Source: an uncultured Bacilli bacterium (GTDB taxonomy: Bacteria; Bacillota_I; Bacilli_A; RF39; UBA660). From it: a stretch of 42,121 nucleotides of DNA. The position numbers and the translations under genes were made by a program. Position 1 is the stretch's first letter. Every line of letters begins with the position of its first letter. The notes under the pieces are model-generated. The model worked only from the letters and a program-made list of their open reading frames with translations, searched no databases and was not told the DNA's origin. Location of the stretch: contig CALVSO010000012.1 of assembly GCA_944359055.1 (NCBI GenBank), positions 1 through 42,121 on the forward strand, read 5' to 3'. Shown piece after piece: positions 1 to 7,883 of this stretch.

Positions 1-1
1 A

Positions 2-77
2 AAAGCAAAAGCCACCGAAGAAGGAGAAATATCTAATCGTGAGATTAGATGTAGTCAAATTTATTTGACTTTTGTTC
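2..77 (+). repeat. Terminal inverted repeat, left copy; structured RNA tail with terminator-like hairpin
   Basis: This 76-bp stretch recurs in inverted orientation at 42046-42121 with only two differences (positions 34 and 52). It contains a 7-bp stem ATCTAAT/ATTAGAT (32-50) followed by a second hairpin AGTCAAA/TTTGACT (53-70) running into TTTTG, which looks like an intrinsic terminator. One of the two differences (C to T at 34) keeps pairing as a G-U wobble, which suits an RNA element. The upstream part GCCACCGAAG superficially recalls the CCGAAG core of lysine or glycine aptamers, but the rest of those consensuses is not visible and the 5' part lies outside the window. Transcription would enter from outside the window at both ends. 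Confidence 0.6.
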
Positions 78-107
78 ATAATTGTTTAAAATCCTTTTAA
101 ATAAATA

Positions 108-136
108 TTGAATAGTACTTATAAAAATGATAAAAT
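108..136 (+). promoter_or_regulatory. Promoter for the sugar kinase gene
   Basis: TTGAAT (108-113) and TAAAAT (131-136) are separated by 17 bp. The leader carries an AAAGGA at 149-154 followed by a hairpin AATCTAA/TTAGATT (154-172) just before the start codon at 185, so the start may be modulated by this hairpin. Confidence 0.55.
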
Positions 137-184
137 ATTTATATGAAGAAAGGAATCTAAAATAATTAGATTATATGTGATAAA

Positions 185-1072
185 ATGAAAATATTATGTT
201 TAGGCCATGCTACTTATGATGTTACTTTACCATTGGATGAATATCCAGTTGAAAATACTAAGAATAGAGTTCAAGAAAGAATCGAATGTGGAGGTGGTCC
301 AGCTAGTACAGCAGCTTATTTATTAGGTAGTTGGGGAGCTGACGTTCATTTTGCTGGTATAGTTGGTAATGATTTTTATGGGCATAAAATAAAAGAAGAA
401 TTTGAAAGTGTTAATGTTAATACGAAATATTTGGAATTAAGAGATAATCATAGTACAACATCTAGTTTTGTTCTAGCTAATAGGCAAAATGGTTCGAGAA
501 CTACTTTTGCTTATAAGCCTAAAAAAGTAGAAATGAGTAAATTTGAATTAGATTTTAATCCTGATGTTATTTTGATTGATGGTCAAGAGTATGAAATGAG
601 CAAAAATTTATTAACTAAATATCCTAATGCATTAACTATAATAGATGCAGGACGAGATACTAACGAAGTAATTGAATTATGTAAAATGGTAAAATGGGTG
701 GCTTGTTCTAAAGAATTTGCAGAAAAAGTTACTGGTATGGAAATAATTTATGATAATAATGAAACTATTAAAAATGTTTATTCTAAATTAAAAGAAATAT
801 TTAAAAATGAGGTAGTAGTAACTTTAGAAGATAAAGGATGTTTGTATAATTTTGAAATTATTAAATCAATTAAATTAAAATCAATTGATTCTACAGGTGC
901 TGGCGACATATTTCATGGAGCTTTAACATATTATTTAGCTAATGGATATGATCCTAAATATGCTTTACAATTAGCGAATTATGCGGGAGCTATATCAGTA
1001 AGCAGAATAGGTACTAGAAATTCAATACCGACAAAAGAAGAAATGGAAGCAGTATACAATGAATTTAAATGA
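185..1072 (+). CDS. PfkB/ribokinase family carbohydrate kinase
   Basis: This is a 295-residue cytosolic kinase that should transfer phosphate from ATP to a sugar or nucleoside hydroxyl. The N-terminal substrate-side motif GGGPASTAA (about residues 36-44) and the C-terminal anion-hole/catalytic motif DSTGAGDIFHG (about 238-248, catalytic Asp in GAGD) are both intact, and the length is normal for the family. The substrate cannot be decided from sequence; ribokinase- or fructokinase-like members share these motifs. It has its own promoter and ends in TGA, overlapping the next gene by 14 nt, so the two are probably cotranscribed. Confidence 0.85.
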   Translation: MKILCLGHATYDVTLPLDEYPVENTKNRVQERIECGGGPASTAAYLLGSWGADVHFAGIVGNDFYGHKIKEEFESVNVNTKYLELRDNHSTTSSFVLANRQNGSRTTFAYKPKKVEMSKFELDFNPDVILIDGQEYEMSKNLLTKYPNALTIIDAGRDTNEVIELCKMVKWVACSKEFAEKVTGMEIIYDNNETIKNVYSKLKEIFKNEVVVTLEDKGCLYNFEIIKSIKLKSIDSTGAGDIFHGALTYYLANGYDPKYALQLANYAGAISVSRIGTRNSIPTKEEMEAVYNEFK

Positions 1073-1331
1073 TTTAATTTTTATTGATTCTTTGCCATCT
1101 TTAGATTTGCATGGCTTTGATCGTGAAACAGCACGAGTAGCAATCAATGACTTTATTAATGATAATATTAAAATGAAAAATAAATTTGTTGTTATAATTC
1201 ATGGTATTGGCAGTGGAATATTGAAAACTACAACTCAGAAAACATTATCTTGTAATAAGAGAGTAATAGAGTTTAAAATAAATCCTTTTAATATAGGATG
1301 TACCTTGGTAAATATTAATTTGACAAAATAA
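1059..1331 (+). CDS. Small MutS-related (Smr) domain protein
   Basis: The 90-residue product is essentially one Smr domain. The LDLHG motif (about 16-20) and the HGIGSGIL motif (about 48-55) match the two conserved Smr signatures, and a GCTLVNI ending replaces the usual G-x-T-x-V ending. Stand-alone Smr domains are nucleases or nucleic-acid binders, in Bacillota often tied to MutS2 or ribosome-collision rescue; which applies here is not visible. The start overlaps the kinase gene by 14 nt, suggesting translational coupling. The stop is followed directly by the next promoter module. Confidence 0.75.
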   Translation: MNLNDLIFIDSLPSLDLHGFDRETARVAINDFINDNIKMKNKFVVIIHGIGSGILKTTTQKTLSCNKRVIEFKINPFNIGCTLVNINLTK

Positions 1332-1448
1332 AAAAACATGATATAATATATGGCAACAACGGAGGAATATTAGATATTTATCTAATTTGACAAATAAAAA
1401 AAGTTATGGTAGTATATATGCCACAAAAAAAGAGGGGGAATTTATATG
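1319..1448 (+). promoter_or_regulatory. Double-promoter module, copy 1
   Basis: Two promoters lie in tandem: TTGACA (1320-1325)/TATAAT (1342-1347, 16-bp spacer) and TTGACA (1387-1392)/TAGTAT (1410-1415, 17-bp spacer). Between them is a perfect inverted repeat ATTAGATA-TT-TATCTAAT, a possible operator. A GAGGGGGAAT ribosome binding site precedes the ATG at 1446. The whole 130-bp block is repeated with few changes at 3599-3727. Confidence 0.7.
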
Positions 1449-2771
1449 TACGAAGAAAGAAGAAATACATTTAGTTTAAGAGACATAGTTTTACAATTAT
1501 TAATGGTTATATTGTTTACTTTAATTATGATTTGGCTATTTCCTACTAAAAGTTATTTAAAGGACAATTTTGTAGGAAAAGAAGAATTACAAAGTGAAAT
1601 AAGTGAACAATTACAATCAATTTATGGTAGATTATTTGCTGATAATATTGAAAGTATGCGTGATGCTGCTAAAGGATATTTCACAAATGCTAGATTGCCA
1701 CAAAAAATTGGTGATTCTGTTACTTTAACTTTAGGAGAAATGTTAGATAAAAAATTGGTATTATCATTTAAAGATAGTAACAATGAAACATGTGATATCA
1801 ACAAATCATATGTTAAAGTTACTAAGATGAATGACGAATATCAAATGAAAGTTCAATTATCATGTTCAGACTATGAAGATTATATTATAGTTTATATGGG
1901 ATGTTATGATTATTGTGATTCTGATTTATGTATTAAAGATGAAACACCTACAACTCCATCTAAACCTGATAAACCAACAGATCCAGATCCTGAAACACCA
2001 GTTGTAAATAAAAAATATGAATATGAATATCGTTTAGATGTTCAAAACACTTATTCTAATTGGGGTCCATGGTCAGCATGGTCAAAAAATAAAGTTTCAG
2101 CTGGTAATTTAAAACAAGTTGAAATTAAAACTGAAGAAGAAATAACTGGATATAGAACTGAAACTTATATTGATTATGAAACAGTAATTGAATATCAAAC
2201 TAAAACTACTCAAGTTCAAACTGGTACTAGACCTGTAGCTAATGGTACATATGTTGTTGATTCTAGACCAGCAACTCCTAGTACTTCAGGCGGTGGATAT
2301 GGAAGTTGGGTATATCAAGGATATGTAACATCTAAGTATGCTTTATCTAATAGTAATACAGTTAAGTATGAATATGTCAGTCATAAAACAACTGTTGATT
2401 GTTCTAATGTTTGTCAAAACGTAACTGTTTATACATATAAAAAATATACAAGATCATATAATAGTGGTTCTACAACATATTCTTGTCCATCTGGATATTC
2501 ATTAGAAGGAACAAACTGTGTTAAAAGAGAAACAAAATATACTTATGAACCTATTTATGAAACAGTAACTACTACAGTTCCAGTTGAAGTTAAAAAACCA
2601 GTAGAAAAAACAAGACAAGTTCCAATTAAAGAAAATGTTAAATATTACAGATATAGAACTCGTGAACAATTCACTATTGCAGGTACTTATTATAAATGGA
2701 GTACAAGCAAAAATGATAAAAACTTGTTAGATCAAGGATATTACTTAACAGGAAACAAAAGAGAAGTGTAA
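1446..2771 (+). CDS. Membrane-anchored extracellular protein with WxxW motif and Pro/Thr-rich linker
   Basis: This 441-residue protein has no function that I recognise. A short basic N-terminus is followed by one transmembrane segment (about residues 14-31), so most of the protein should be outside the cell. Residues 35-160 form a small domain with four cysteines near its end. A proline/threonine/aspartate-rich spacer (about 166-190) follows, then a WGPWSAWS stretch (about 207-214) that looks like the tryptophan ladder of thrombospondin type 1 repeats, and a Tyr/Thr/Val-rich beta-type region with further cysteines. The ORF shows no sortase signal. It shares its upstream double-promoter module with the J-like gene at 3725, suggesting co-expression. 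Confidence 0.6.
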   Translation: MYEERRNTFSLRDIVLQLLMVILFTLIMIWLFPTKSYLKDNFVGKEELQSEISEQLQSIYGRLFADNIESMRDAAKGYFTNARLPQKIGDSVTLTLGEMLDKKLVLSFKDSNNETCDINKSYVKVTKMNDEYQMKVQLSCSDYEDYIIVYMGCYDYCDSDLCIKDETPTTPSKPDKPTDPDPETPVVNKKYEYEYRLDVQNTYSNWGPWSAWSKNKVSAGNLKQVEIKTEEEITGYRTETYIDYETVIEYQTKTTQVQTGTRPVANGTYVVDSRPATPSTSGGGYGSWVYQGYVTSKYALSNSNTVKYEYVSHKTTVDCSNVCQNVTVYTYKKYTRSYNSGSTTYSCPSGYSLEGTNCVKRETKYTYEPIYETVTTTVPVEVKKPVEKTRQVPIKENVKYYRYRTREQFTIAGTYYKWSTSKNDKNLLDQGYYLTGNKREV

Positions 2772-2786
2772 ACTTACTTCTTTTTT
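2762..2786 (+). terminator. Intrinsic terminator
   Basis: AGAAGT/ACTTCT stem overlapping the stop codon of the surface protein gene, followed by a six-T run. Confidence 0.6.
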
Positions 2787-2788
2787 GT

Positions 2789-2817
2789 TTGACTTTTAAT
2801 AATGTTTATGCTAAAAT
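2789..2817 (+). promoter_or_regulatory. Promoter for the 139-residue gene
   Basis: TTGACT (2789-2794) and TAAAAT (2812-2817) with a 17-bp spacer. Confidence 0.6.
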
Positions 2818-2852
2818 TAAGAAGAATAGAGGAGAGTCGAGGTGGATAAAAT

Positions 2853-3272
2853 ATGAAGGATAATTATTTGTTCGAATATGTTAACGAAAATGAATTTAGG
2901 AAATATGAACGATCATTAAAAAAATATAATATGTTGGCGTATAAAAAATTATATTTTTCATATTATCCATCATTTAAAGAAGGTAATTTTTTAGGAGAAA
3001 TTATTTCAGTTAATGAACAAAATAATTCTAAAAATTATGAATTAAAATTGCCGACAGATATCATGTTTTCAAAAGTACACGGTGATATAAAATTACATTA
3101 TACAGTTTATCTTAATGAAAAAATAGTTATGCTAGATAAAATAACACCAGAAGGTATTTTAGGTGAAGGACATCAATCAGAATTAACTACTTATAAAGGG
3201 GTTATGGTGTCAAAAGAAAATCAAGAAAAAGATATGTTTAAAATCAATTTATTAAAAATGTTACAAAAATAA
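2853..3272 (+). CDS. Hypothetical protein, 139 residues
   Basis: I do not recognise this family. The product is soluble, without signal peptide or membrane segment, and mixes charged helical stretches at the N-terminus with a beta-rich middle (about residues 60-105). It has its own promoter at 2789-2817, an AGGTGGAT ribosome binding site and its own terminator, so it is a single-gene unit. Codon use resembles its neighbours. It is likely a real gene, but no role can be assigned. Confidence 0.6.
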   Translation: MKDNYLFEYVNENEFRKYERSLKKYNMLAYKKLYFSYYPSFKEGNFLGEIISVNEQNNSKNYELKLPTDIMFSKVHGDIKLHYTVYLNEKIVMLDKITPEGILGEGHQSELTTYKGVMVSKENQEKDMFKINLLKMLQK

Positions 3273-3306
3273 AATCAAAGGACTATTACTTTCCTTTGAT
3301 TTTTTT
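3272..3306 (+). terminator. Intrinsic terminator
   Basis: AAATCAAAGGA/TCCTTTGATTT stem with a T run, at the end of the 139-residue gene. Confidence 0.8.
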
Positions 3307-3308
3307 AT

Positions 3309-3332
3309 AAAAAAAACAACCAAAAATGGTTG
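3309..3332 (-). terminator. Intrinsic terminator of the tRNA unit
   Basis: On the minus strand, CAACCA/TGGTTG stem followed by eight T residues, just beyond the tRNA-Leu 3' end. It lies back to back with the plus-strand terminator of the previous gene. Confidence 0.8.
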
Positions 3333-3346
3333 ATATTTATGCTTAC

Positions 3347-3431
3347 TGGTGCGAGTGAAGGGACTTGAACCCCCATGCCGTAAGGCGCTAGATCCTAAGT
3401 CTAGTGCGTCTGCCAATTTCGCCACACTCGC
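3347..3431 (-). tRNA. tRNA-Leu (UAG)
   Basis: The minus strand folds as a class II tRNA with acceptor stem GCGAGTG/CACTCGC, a long variable arm, anticodon stem CTAGA/TCTAG around loop CTTAGGA (anticodon TAG), a T arm with GGTTCAAGTCC, and encoded CCA. It decodes CUN leucine codons. It lies downstream of tRNA-CAU in the same unit. Confidence 0.93.
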
Positions 3432-3437
3432 ATAAAG

Positions 3438-3514
3438 TGGTGGACCCTGTAGGACTCGAACCTACGACCGCCCGGTTATGAGCCGGATGCTCTAACCAAC
3501 TGAGCTAAGGGTCC
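3438..3514 (-). tRNA. tRNA-CAU, best match tRNA-Ile2 (lysidine type)
   Basis: The minus strand gives a 77-nt tRNA with acceptor stem GGACCCT, D arm AGCTCAGTTGGTTAGAGC, anticodon loop CTCATAA (anticodon CAT), T arm GTAGGTTCGAGTCCTAC and encoded CCA. The overall sequence closely resembles the Bacillus tRNA-Ile2(CAT) that TilS converts to read AUA, as far as I recall it. Elongator tRNA-Met is the alternative. AUA codons are abundant in this AT-rich genome, so an Ile2 tRNA is expected. Confidence 0.85.
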
Positions 3515-3536
3515 ATGTATCAACTGATACTTCAAT

Positions 3537-3565
3537 ATAATAACACATTTATATATAATATGCAA
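3537..3565 (-). promoter_or_regulatory. Promoter of the two-tRNA unit
   Basis: On the minus strand TTGCAT (3560-3565) and TATTAT (3537-3542) are separated by 17 bp, about 23 bp upstream of the tRNA-CAU 5' end. Confidence 0.6.
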
Positions 3566-3598
3566 TATATTTTTAAAAAATTTTTGTTTTTTTTCAAA

Positions 3599-3727
3599 TT
3601 TGACAAAATTAAAAATTATGTTATAATATATGCAACTACTGAGAGATATTAGAAAATTTATCTAATTTGACAAATAAAATAAGTTATGGTAGTATATACG
3701 CTACAAAAAAGAGGGGGAATATTTATG
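3599..3727 (+). promoter_or_regulatory. Double-promoter module, copy 2
   Basis: TTGACA (3600-3605)/TATAAT (3622-3627) and TTGACA (3667-3672)/TAGTAT (3690-3695) repeat the arrangement at 1319-1448, including the ATTAGA/TCTAAT inverted repeat between them and the GAGGGGGAAT ribosome binding site. The second promoter is nearly base-for-base the same in the two copies. Confidence 0.7.
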
Positions 3728-4858
3728 AAAAAAAATTATTATGAAATGTTAGGTATCACTAAAGATGCTACAAAAGAAGATGTATTAAATGCTTTTAATG
3801 AAATTGCTAGAAAATATTATCCAAATGGATTCGCTACTGAAGATGCTACTGAATTAGCGGAATATGAAGAATTACATCATGCAAAGGAAGTATTAAAAAA
3901 TCGTGAGACACGTGAAGAATATGATAAAACTTTAAGTGTTAATTCAGTAAAAAATTTAAAAGTTAATCCTAATGCAAAAAAAATATTAAGTAAAGGGAAT
4001 GTTGCATTTGCAAGTTTAGTTGTAGCAGCTGCTTTCTTTGGATCTTTATTAGGAAATAGTATAGATAATTGGTCTAATAATAAAGATACAAAAAATGTTG
4101 ATAGTAGTATTTCTACTGCTAGTGAAAGAGACGTGAGTGAGCCAGTTGAAACAATTGTAGAGCAAAAATTATTAACTGCTGAAAATTTTGAAGAAAAGGT
4201 TCAAGAAATATTAGCAGATAATAATGAAAAAGGTTTAGACGTGGATCCAATATTTATTAGATCGGCTTTATTTATTACTAATATTGATTATTTAGATCAA
4301 GATGATATAAAAAAATTATATGGTAATACCGATTTAAATATGGTCGAAGAAATTCAAAATATGTATAATTATACTTCGGCTGTAGAAACGCACAATTTAA
4401 ATTTATTTTTAGGAACCAAAAAAGGCGATTATATTTCATTAGCTAAATTAGTATATTTGTCTCAAGATAAAACGATGATAACAGAATTAGATAAAGAATT
4501 AGTTGATTTAGCAAATGGTGTGAGAAATGATACTATTACTGAAGAAGAATTCCAAGAATCATTCTATTATGTTACAAAATTTTATGATGGTCAAGGTTGG
4601 TTTACAATAAACAATATTGATTATTCTAACTATTCTTTTTCATCAGGAGGCGGATTATTATCTGAACAATATTGGCCTGCATTTTCTTGCATTTATGCTA
4701 AAAGTAAGCATTATAATGGTGAAAATTATGTTGCAGTTCGTACTTTATCTGAAGGAACTGAAGAACAACCTGCAGTTATTAATGGTTCTAAATATTTAGG
4801 TGCCATTATAAATCACGAAGCATTAAGTTGTTTAGATAATAGTGAAAAAACAATGTAA
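3725..4858 (+). CDS. Membrane-anchored protein with degenerate J-domain (no HPD)
   Basis: The start at 3725 is preferred over an upstream start at 3686 because GAGGGGGAAT lies just ahead of it and the upstream extension runs through the promoter; the product is 377 residues. Residues 1-70 align with a DnaJ J-domain (YYEMLGI, A-x-KEDV, EYEELHHAKEVLKN, REEYDKTL), but the HPD tripeptide that stimulates DnaK ATPase is replaced by YPN (residues 32-34). One transmembrane helix follows (about 92-112), then a long acidic region that should be on the far side of the membrane. The role is unknown; without HPD it probably does not drive Hsp70. It is likely co-regulated with the surface protein at 1446. 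Confidence 0.75.
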   Translation: MKKNYYEMLGITKDATKEDVLNAFNEIARKYYPNGFATEDATELAEYEELHHAKEVLKNRETREEYDKTLSVNSVKNLKVNPNAKKILSKGNVAFASLVVAAAFFGSLLGNSIDNWSNNKDTKNVDSSISTASERDVSEPVETIVEQKLLTAENFEEKVQEILADNNEKGLDVDPIFIRSALFITNIDYLDQDDIKKLYGNTDLNMVEEIQNMYNYTSAVETHNLNLFLGTKKGDYISLAKLVYLSQDKTMITELDKELVDLANGVRNDTITEEEFQESFYYVTKFYDGQGWFTINNIDYSNYSFSSGGGLLSEQYWPAFSCIYAKSKHYNGENYVAVRTLSEGTEEQPAVINGSKYLGAIINHEALSCLDNSEKTM

Positions 4859-4879
4859 AAACGCATTATTGCGTTTTTT
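4858..4879 (+). terminator. Intrinsic terminator
   Basis: AAAACGCA/TGCGTTTT stem with T run, right after the J-like gene. Confidence 0.75.
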
Positions 4880-4929
4880 GTTTTATTTTATAATTCAATA
4901 TGATATAATAATGTAGAAGGTGATTAAAT

Positions 4930-6321
4930 ATGAAATTATATAACACATTAAATAAAAAAGTAGAGGAATTTATACCTAATAATAAAGATTTAGTTACTTT
5001 ATATACTTGTGGGCCTACTGTTTATCATTATGCACATATTGGAAATTTAAGAACTTATATATTTGAAGACATATTAGAAAAAGGGTTAGAATATATTGGT
5101 TATAATGTAAAAAGGTGTATGAATATAACTGATGTTGGTCATATGTCTAGTGATGCCGATACTGGTGAAGATAAAATGATTAAAGGGGCTCAAAGAGAAC
5201 ATAAAACAGTATATGAAATAGCAGATTTTTATACTAAAGCTTTTTTTGATGATTGTGATAAATTAAATATTAGAAAACCTAAAATAGTTGAAAAAGCATC
5301 AGAACATATCGATATTTATATAAAAATGGTTAGTAAACTATTAAATGATGGATATGCTTATATATCAAATGGTAATGTTTATTTTGATATTTCAAAAGCT
5401 AAAGATTATTATAAATTATCAGGTAAAAATCCAGATGAATTAATAATTGGAGCAAGAGAAGATGTTACAGAAGATATTCATAAAAAAAATCCTTATGATT
5501 TTGGTTTATGGTTTACTATTAGTAAGTTTGAAAATCAAGCAATGAAATGGGATAGTCCTTGGGGAGTAGGATATCCGGGATGGCATATTGAATGCTCAGG
5601 TTTATCAATCAATTATTTGGGTGAATATTTAGATATTCATTGTGGTGGGGTAGATAATATATTCCCACATCATTCTAACGAAATAGCGCAATCAGAAGCT
5701 TATTTAGGGCATAAATGGTGTAATTATTGGTTACACGGAGAACATTTAAATGATTCTACTGGAAAAATGAGTAAATCTAAAGGTGAATTTTTAACTGTTT
5801 CTTTATTAGAGAGTAAAGGTTATAATCCTTTAGCGTATAGATTTTTTTGCCTTCAATCACATTATCGTAATCAATTAGTATTTAGTTATGAAGCATTAGA
5901 TAAAGCTAATAACACTTATAATAAATTATTAAATAAGATTAAAAATATCAAAGAAGATGGAAATATTGATAATGATATAGTAAAAAAATATCAAGATAAA
6001 TTTAAAGATGCAATAAGTAATGATTTAAATACTTCTTTAATGTTAACTTGTTTATATGATATATTAAAAGAAGATACAACAGATAATACAAAATTAGAAA
6101 TAATCAAAGATTATGATAAAGTTTTATCATTAAATTTATTAAATAATGAAAAAACATTAGATGAAGAATTAATAAAATATATTAATGAAAAACTAGAAGA
6201 AAGAAAATTAGCTAAACAGAATAAAGATTACGAAAAAGCTGATAATATAAGAAAAGAATTAGAAAGTAAAAATATTAAAATAAAAGATACCAGAGAAGGT
6301 ACAATATACGAGGTGATTTAA
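4930..6321 (+). CDS. cysS: Cysteine--tRNA ligase
   Basis: This class I aminoacyl-tRNA synthetase charges tRNA-Cys in the cytosol. The 463-residue length is normal. The HIGH-type motif appears as HIGN after TCGPTVYHYA, the KMSKS motif is intact (TGKMSKSKGEF), and the zinc-binding ligands are in place: Cys in YTCGP, Cys in IECSG, and the His/Glu of FPHHSNEIAQSEA. The AGAAGGTGAT ribosome binding site fixes the start. It begins a cysS-yugP-truB run; its stop overlaps the next ATG by one base. Confidence 0.97.
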   Translation: MKLYNTLNKKVEEFIPNNKDLVTLYTCGPTVYHYAHIGNLRTYIFEDILEKGLEYIGYNVKRCMNITDVGHMSSDADTGEDKMIKGAQREHKTVYEIADFYTKAFFDDCDKLNIRKPKIVEKASEHIDIYIKMVSKLLNDGYAYISNGNVYFDISKAKDYYKLSGKNPDELIIGAREDVTEDIHKKNPYDFGLWFTISKFENQAMKWDSPWGVGYPGWHIECSGLSINYLGEYLDIHCGGVDNIFPHHSNEIAQSEAYLGHKWCNYWLHGEHLNDSTGKMSKSKGEFLTVSLLESKGYNPLAYRFFCLQSHYRNQLVFSYEALDKANNTYNKLLNKIKNIKEDGNIDNDIVKKYQDKFKDAISNDLNTSLMLTCLYDILKEDTTDNTKLEIIKDYDKVLSLNLLNNEKTLDEELIKYINEKLEERKLAKQNKDYEKADNIRKELESKNIKIKDTREGTIYEVI

Positions 6322-6998
6322 TGGATTTATTTATATATTATGGATTAGGATTATTAGGATTAATAATTGTTTTATGGGCACAATTTAATGTGACAGGTAA
6401 TTATAAAAAATATAGAGAATATAAAGTGAAATCTAATTTAACTGGTCAAGAAGTAGCTAGAAAAATATTAGATGCAAATGGTTTAAAAGATGTTTATGTA
6501 GTTGAAACTAAAGGTGAATTAACAGATCATTATGATCCTTCTAGAAAAGTTGTTAGATTATCTAGTGCAATTTTTCATGAAGAATCTATTTCTTCAGTTG
6601 GTGTTGCCGCTCATGAATGTGGTCATGCTATTCAAGATAAAGAAGGATATACTTTTATGAGAATTAGATCTGCTTTAGTGCCTTTTGTAAATTTAGTTTC
6701 ATATTTGGGTTATTTTGGATTAATTATATCTATATTTGCAGGGTTAACTGGTTATTTAAAAATAAGTATTTTAATTTTAGGTGTTACTATATTGTTTCAA
6801 TTAGTTACATTACCAGTTGAATTTGATGCTTCTAAACGTGCAAAAGAACAATTAATTTCTTTAGGTTTAATTGATAACAATGAACATGAACAAGTAAGCA
6901 AAGTTTTATTTGCTGCTGCTATGACATATGTAGCAGGATTGATTTCTAACTTATTACAATTATTAAGATTAGTTTTAATATTAAATGATCGAGACTAG
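6321..6998 (+). CDS. Zinc-dependent membrane neutral protease, YugP family
   Basis: This 225-residue protein matches the YugP/Zn_peptidase_2 family. It has an N-terminal membrane helix (about 3-20), the zinc-binding HEXXH motif as AAHECGHAIQ (about 91-100), two further hydrophobic segments (about 120-165) and a C-terminal one. The conserved EFDASKRAKEQL segment supplies the third ligand region. Substrates are not known. It sits between cysS and truB, overlapping cysS by 1 nt and truB by 14 nt. Confidence 0.88.
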   Translation: MDLFIYYGLGLLGLIIVLWAQFNVTGNYKKYREYKVKSNLTGQEVARKILDANGLKDVYVVETKGELTDHYDPSRKVVRLSSAIFHEESISSVGVAAHECGHAIQDKEGYTFMRIRSALVPFVNLVSYLGYFGLIISIFAGLTGYLKISILILGVTILFQLVTLPVEFDASKRAKEQLISLGLIDNNEHEQVSKVLFAAAMTYVAGLISNLLQLLRLVLILNDRD

Positions 6999-7845
6999 TG
7001 GATTATTAGTTGTTAATAAACCAAAAGATGTAACAAGTAGAGATGTAGTTAATGAAGTATCAAAAATATTTAAAACTAAAAAAGTTGGTCATACAGGAAC
7101 ATTAGATCCTATTGCTACTGGTGTTTTAGTTTTAACTATCAATAAAGCTACTAAATTAAGTGAAATAATAACTAGTGAAGAAAAAGTTTATCAAGCTGAA
7201 GTTGTTTTAGGCATAAAAACAGATACCTTAGATATAACTGGTAGTATTTTAGAAGAATATAATACAAATTATAAAAAAGAAGAGATTGTTAAAGTATTAA
7301 ATTCTTTTATTGGATCATATAATCAAGAAGTACCTATTTATTCTGCTGTTAAAATAAATGGCAAAAAATTATATGAATACGCTAGAAATAATGAAGAAGT
7401 TACTTTGCCTAAAAGAATGGTAACCATTAAAGAAATTAAATTAGATGAATTAAATTATATTGATAATAAAACAGTATTTAAATTTACTTGCAAAGTAAGT
7501 AAAGGAACTTATATTAGAAGTTTAATTAATGATATTGCAACTAAATTAAATACTATTGGAACAATGAAAAATTTAACAAGAATAGAACAAGGTAATTTCA
7601 ACATTAAAAATTCTTATACTTTAGAAGATATTAAAAATAACAACTATAAAATAATACCAATTAAAGAAGCTTTAAAAGATTATTTTACTGTAAAAGTAGA
7701 TGATAAATTAAAATTTAAAGTTATGAATGGTCAAATATTAGATAATATTTATAATCAAGAATATGTATTATTTATAGATGATGATGTAATTGGATTATAT
7801 AAAAAAGAAGGAAATAAGCTAAAACCTTACAAAATGTTTATTTAG
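6985..7845 (+). CDS. truB: tRNA pseudouridine(55) synthase
   Basis: TruB makes pseudouridine 55 in the T loop of tRNAs. The 286-residue product opens with the typical GLLVVNKPKDVTS segment and carries the catalytic Asp in GHTGTLDPIATGVL (about residue 42), followed by KVSKGTYIRSLINDIA. The length is normal. The start lies inside the yugP-like gene (14-nt overlap) without a strong Shine-Dalgarno sequence, so translation is probably coupled. Being placed just before rpsO is typical of Bacillota, although here ribF is missing. Confidence 0.95.
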   Translation: MIETSGLLVVNKPKDVTSRDVVNEVSKIFKTKKVGHTGTLDPIATGVLVLTINKATKLSEIITSEEKVYQAEVVLGIKTDTLDITGSILEEYNTNYKKEEIVKVLNSFIGSYNQEVPIYSAVKINGKKLYEYARNNEEVTLPKRMVTIKEIKLDELNYIDNKTVFKFTCKVSKGTYIRSLINDIATKLNTIGTMKNLTRIEQGNFNIKNSYTLEDIKNNNYKIIPIKEALKDYFTVKVDDKLKFKVMNGQILDNIYNQEYVLFIDDDVIGLYKKEGNKLKPYKMFI

Positions 7846-7848
7846 CTC

Positions 7849-7877
7849 TTTACTTTTTATTAAATATAGTGTATTAT
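7849..7877 (+). promoter_or_regulatory. rpsO promoter
   Basis: TTTACT (7849-7854) and TATTAT (7872-7877) with a 17-bp spacer, directly after truB. This gives rpsO its own transcript with an approximately 80-nt leader. Confidence 0.55.
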
Positions 7878-7883
7878 TAAATA

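Noticed and set aside
2..77. Glycine or lysine riboswitch at the window ends
   Set aside because: Only the short CCGAAG similarity is visible; the flanking conserved segments of either aptamer are missing, so I kept it as an unidentified structured repeat.
1622..1804. 60-codon minus-strand ORF inside the surface protein gene
   Set aside because: No ribosome binding site, lies antisense within a well-supported gene, and the translation is low-complexity shadow sequence.
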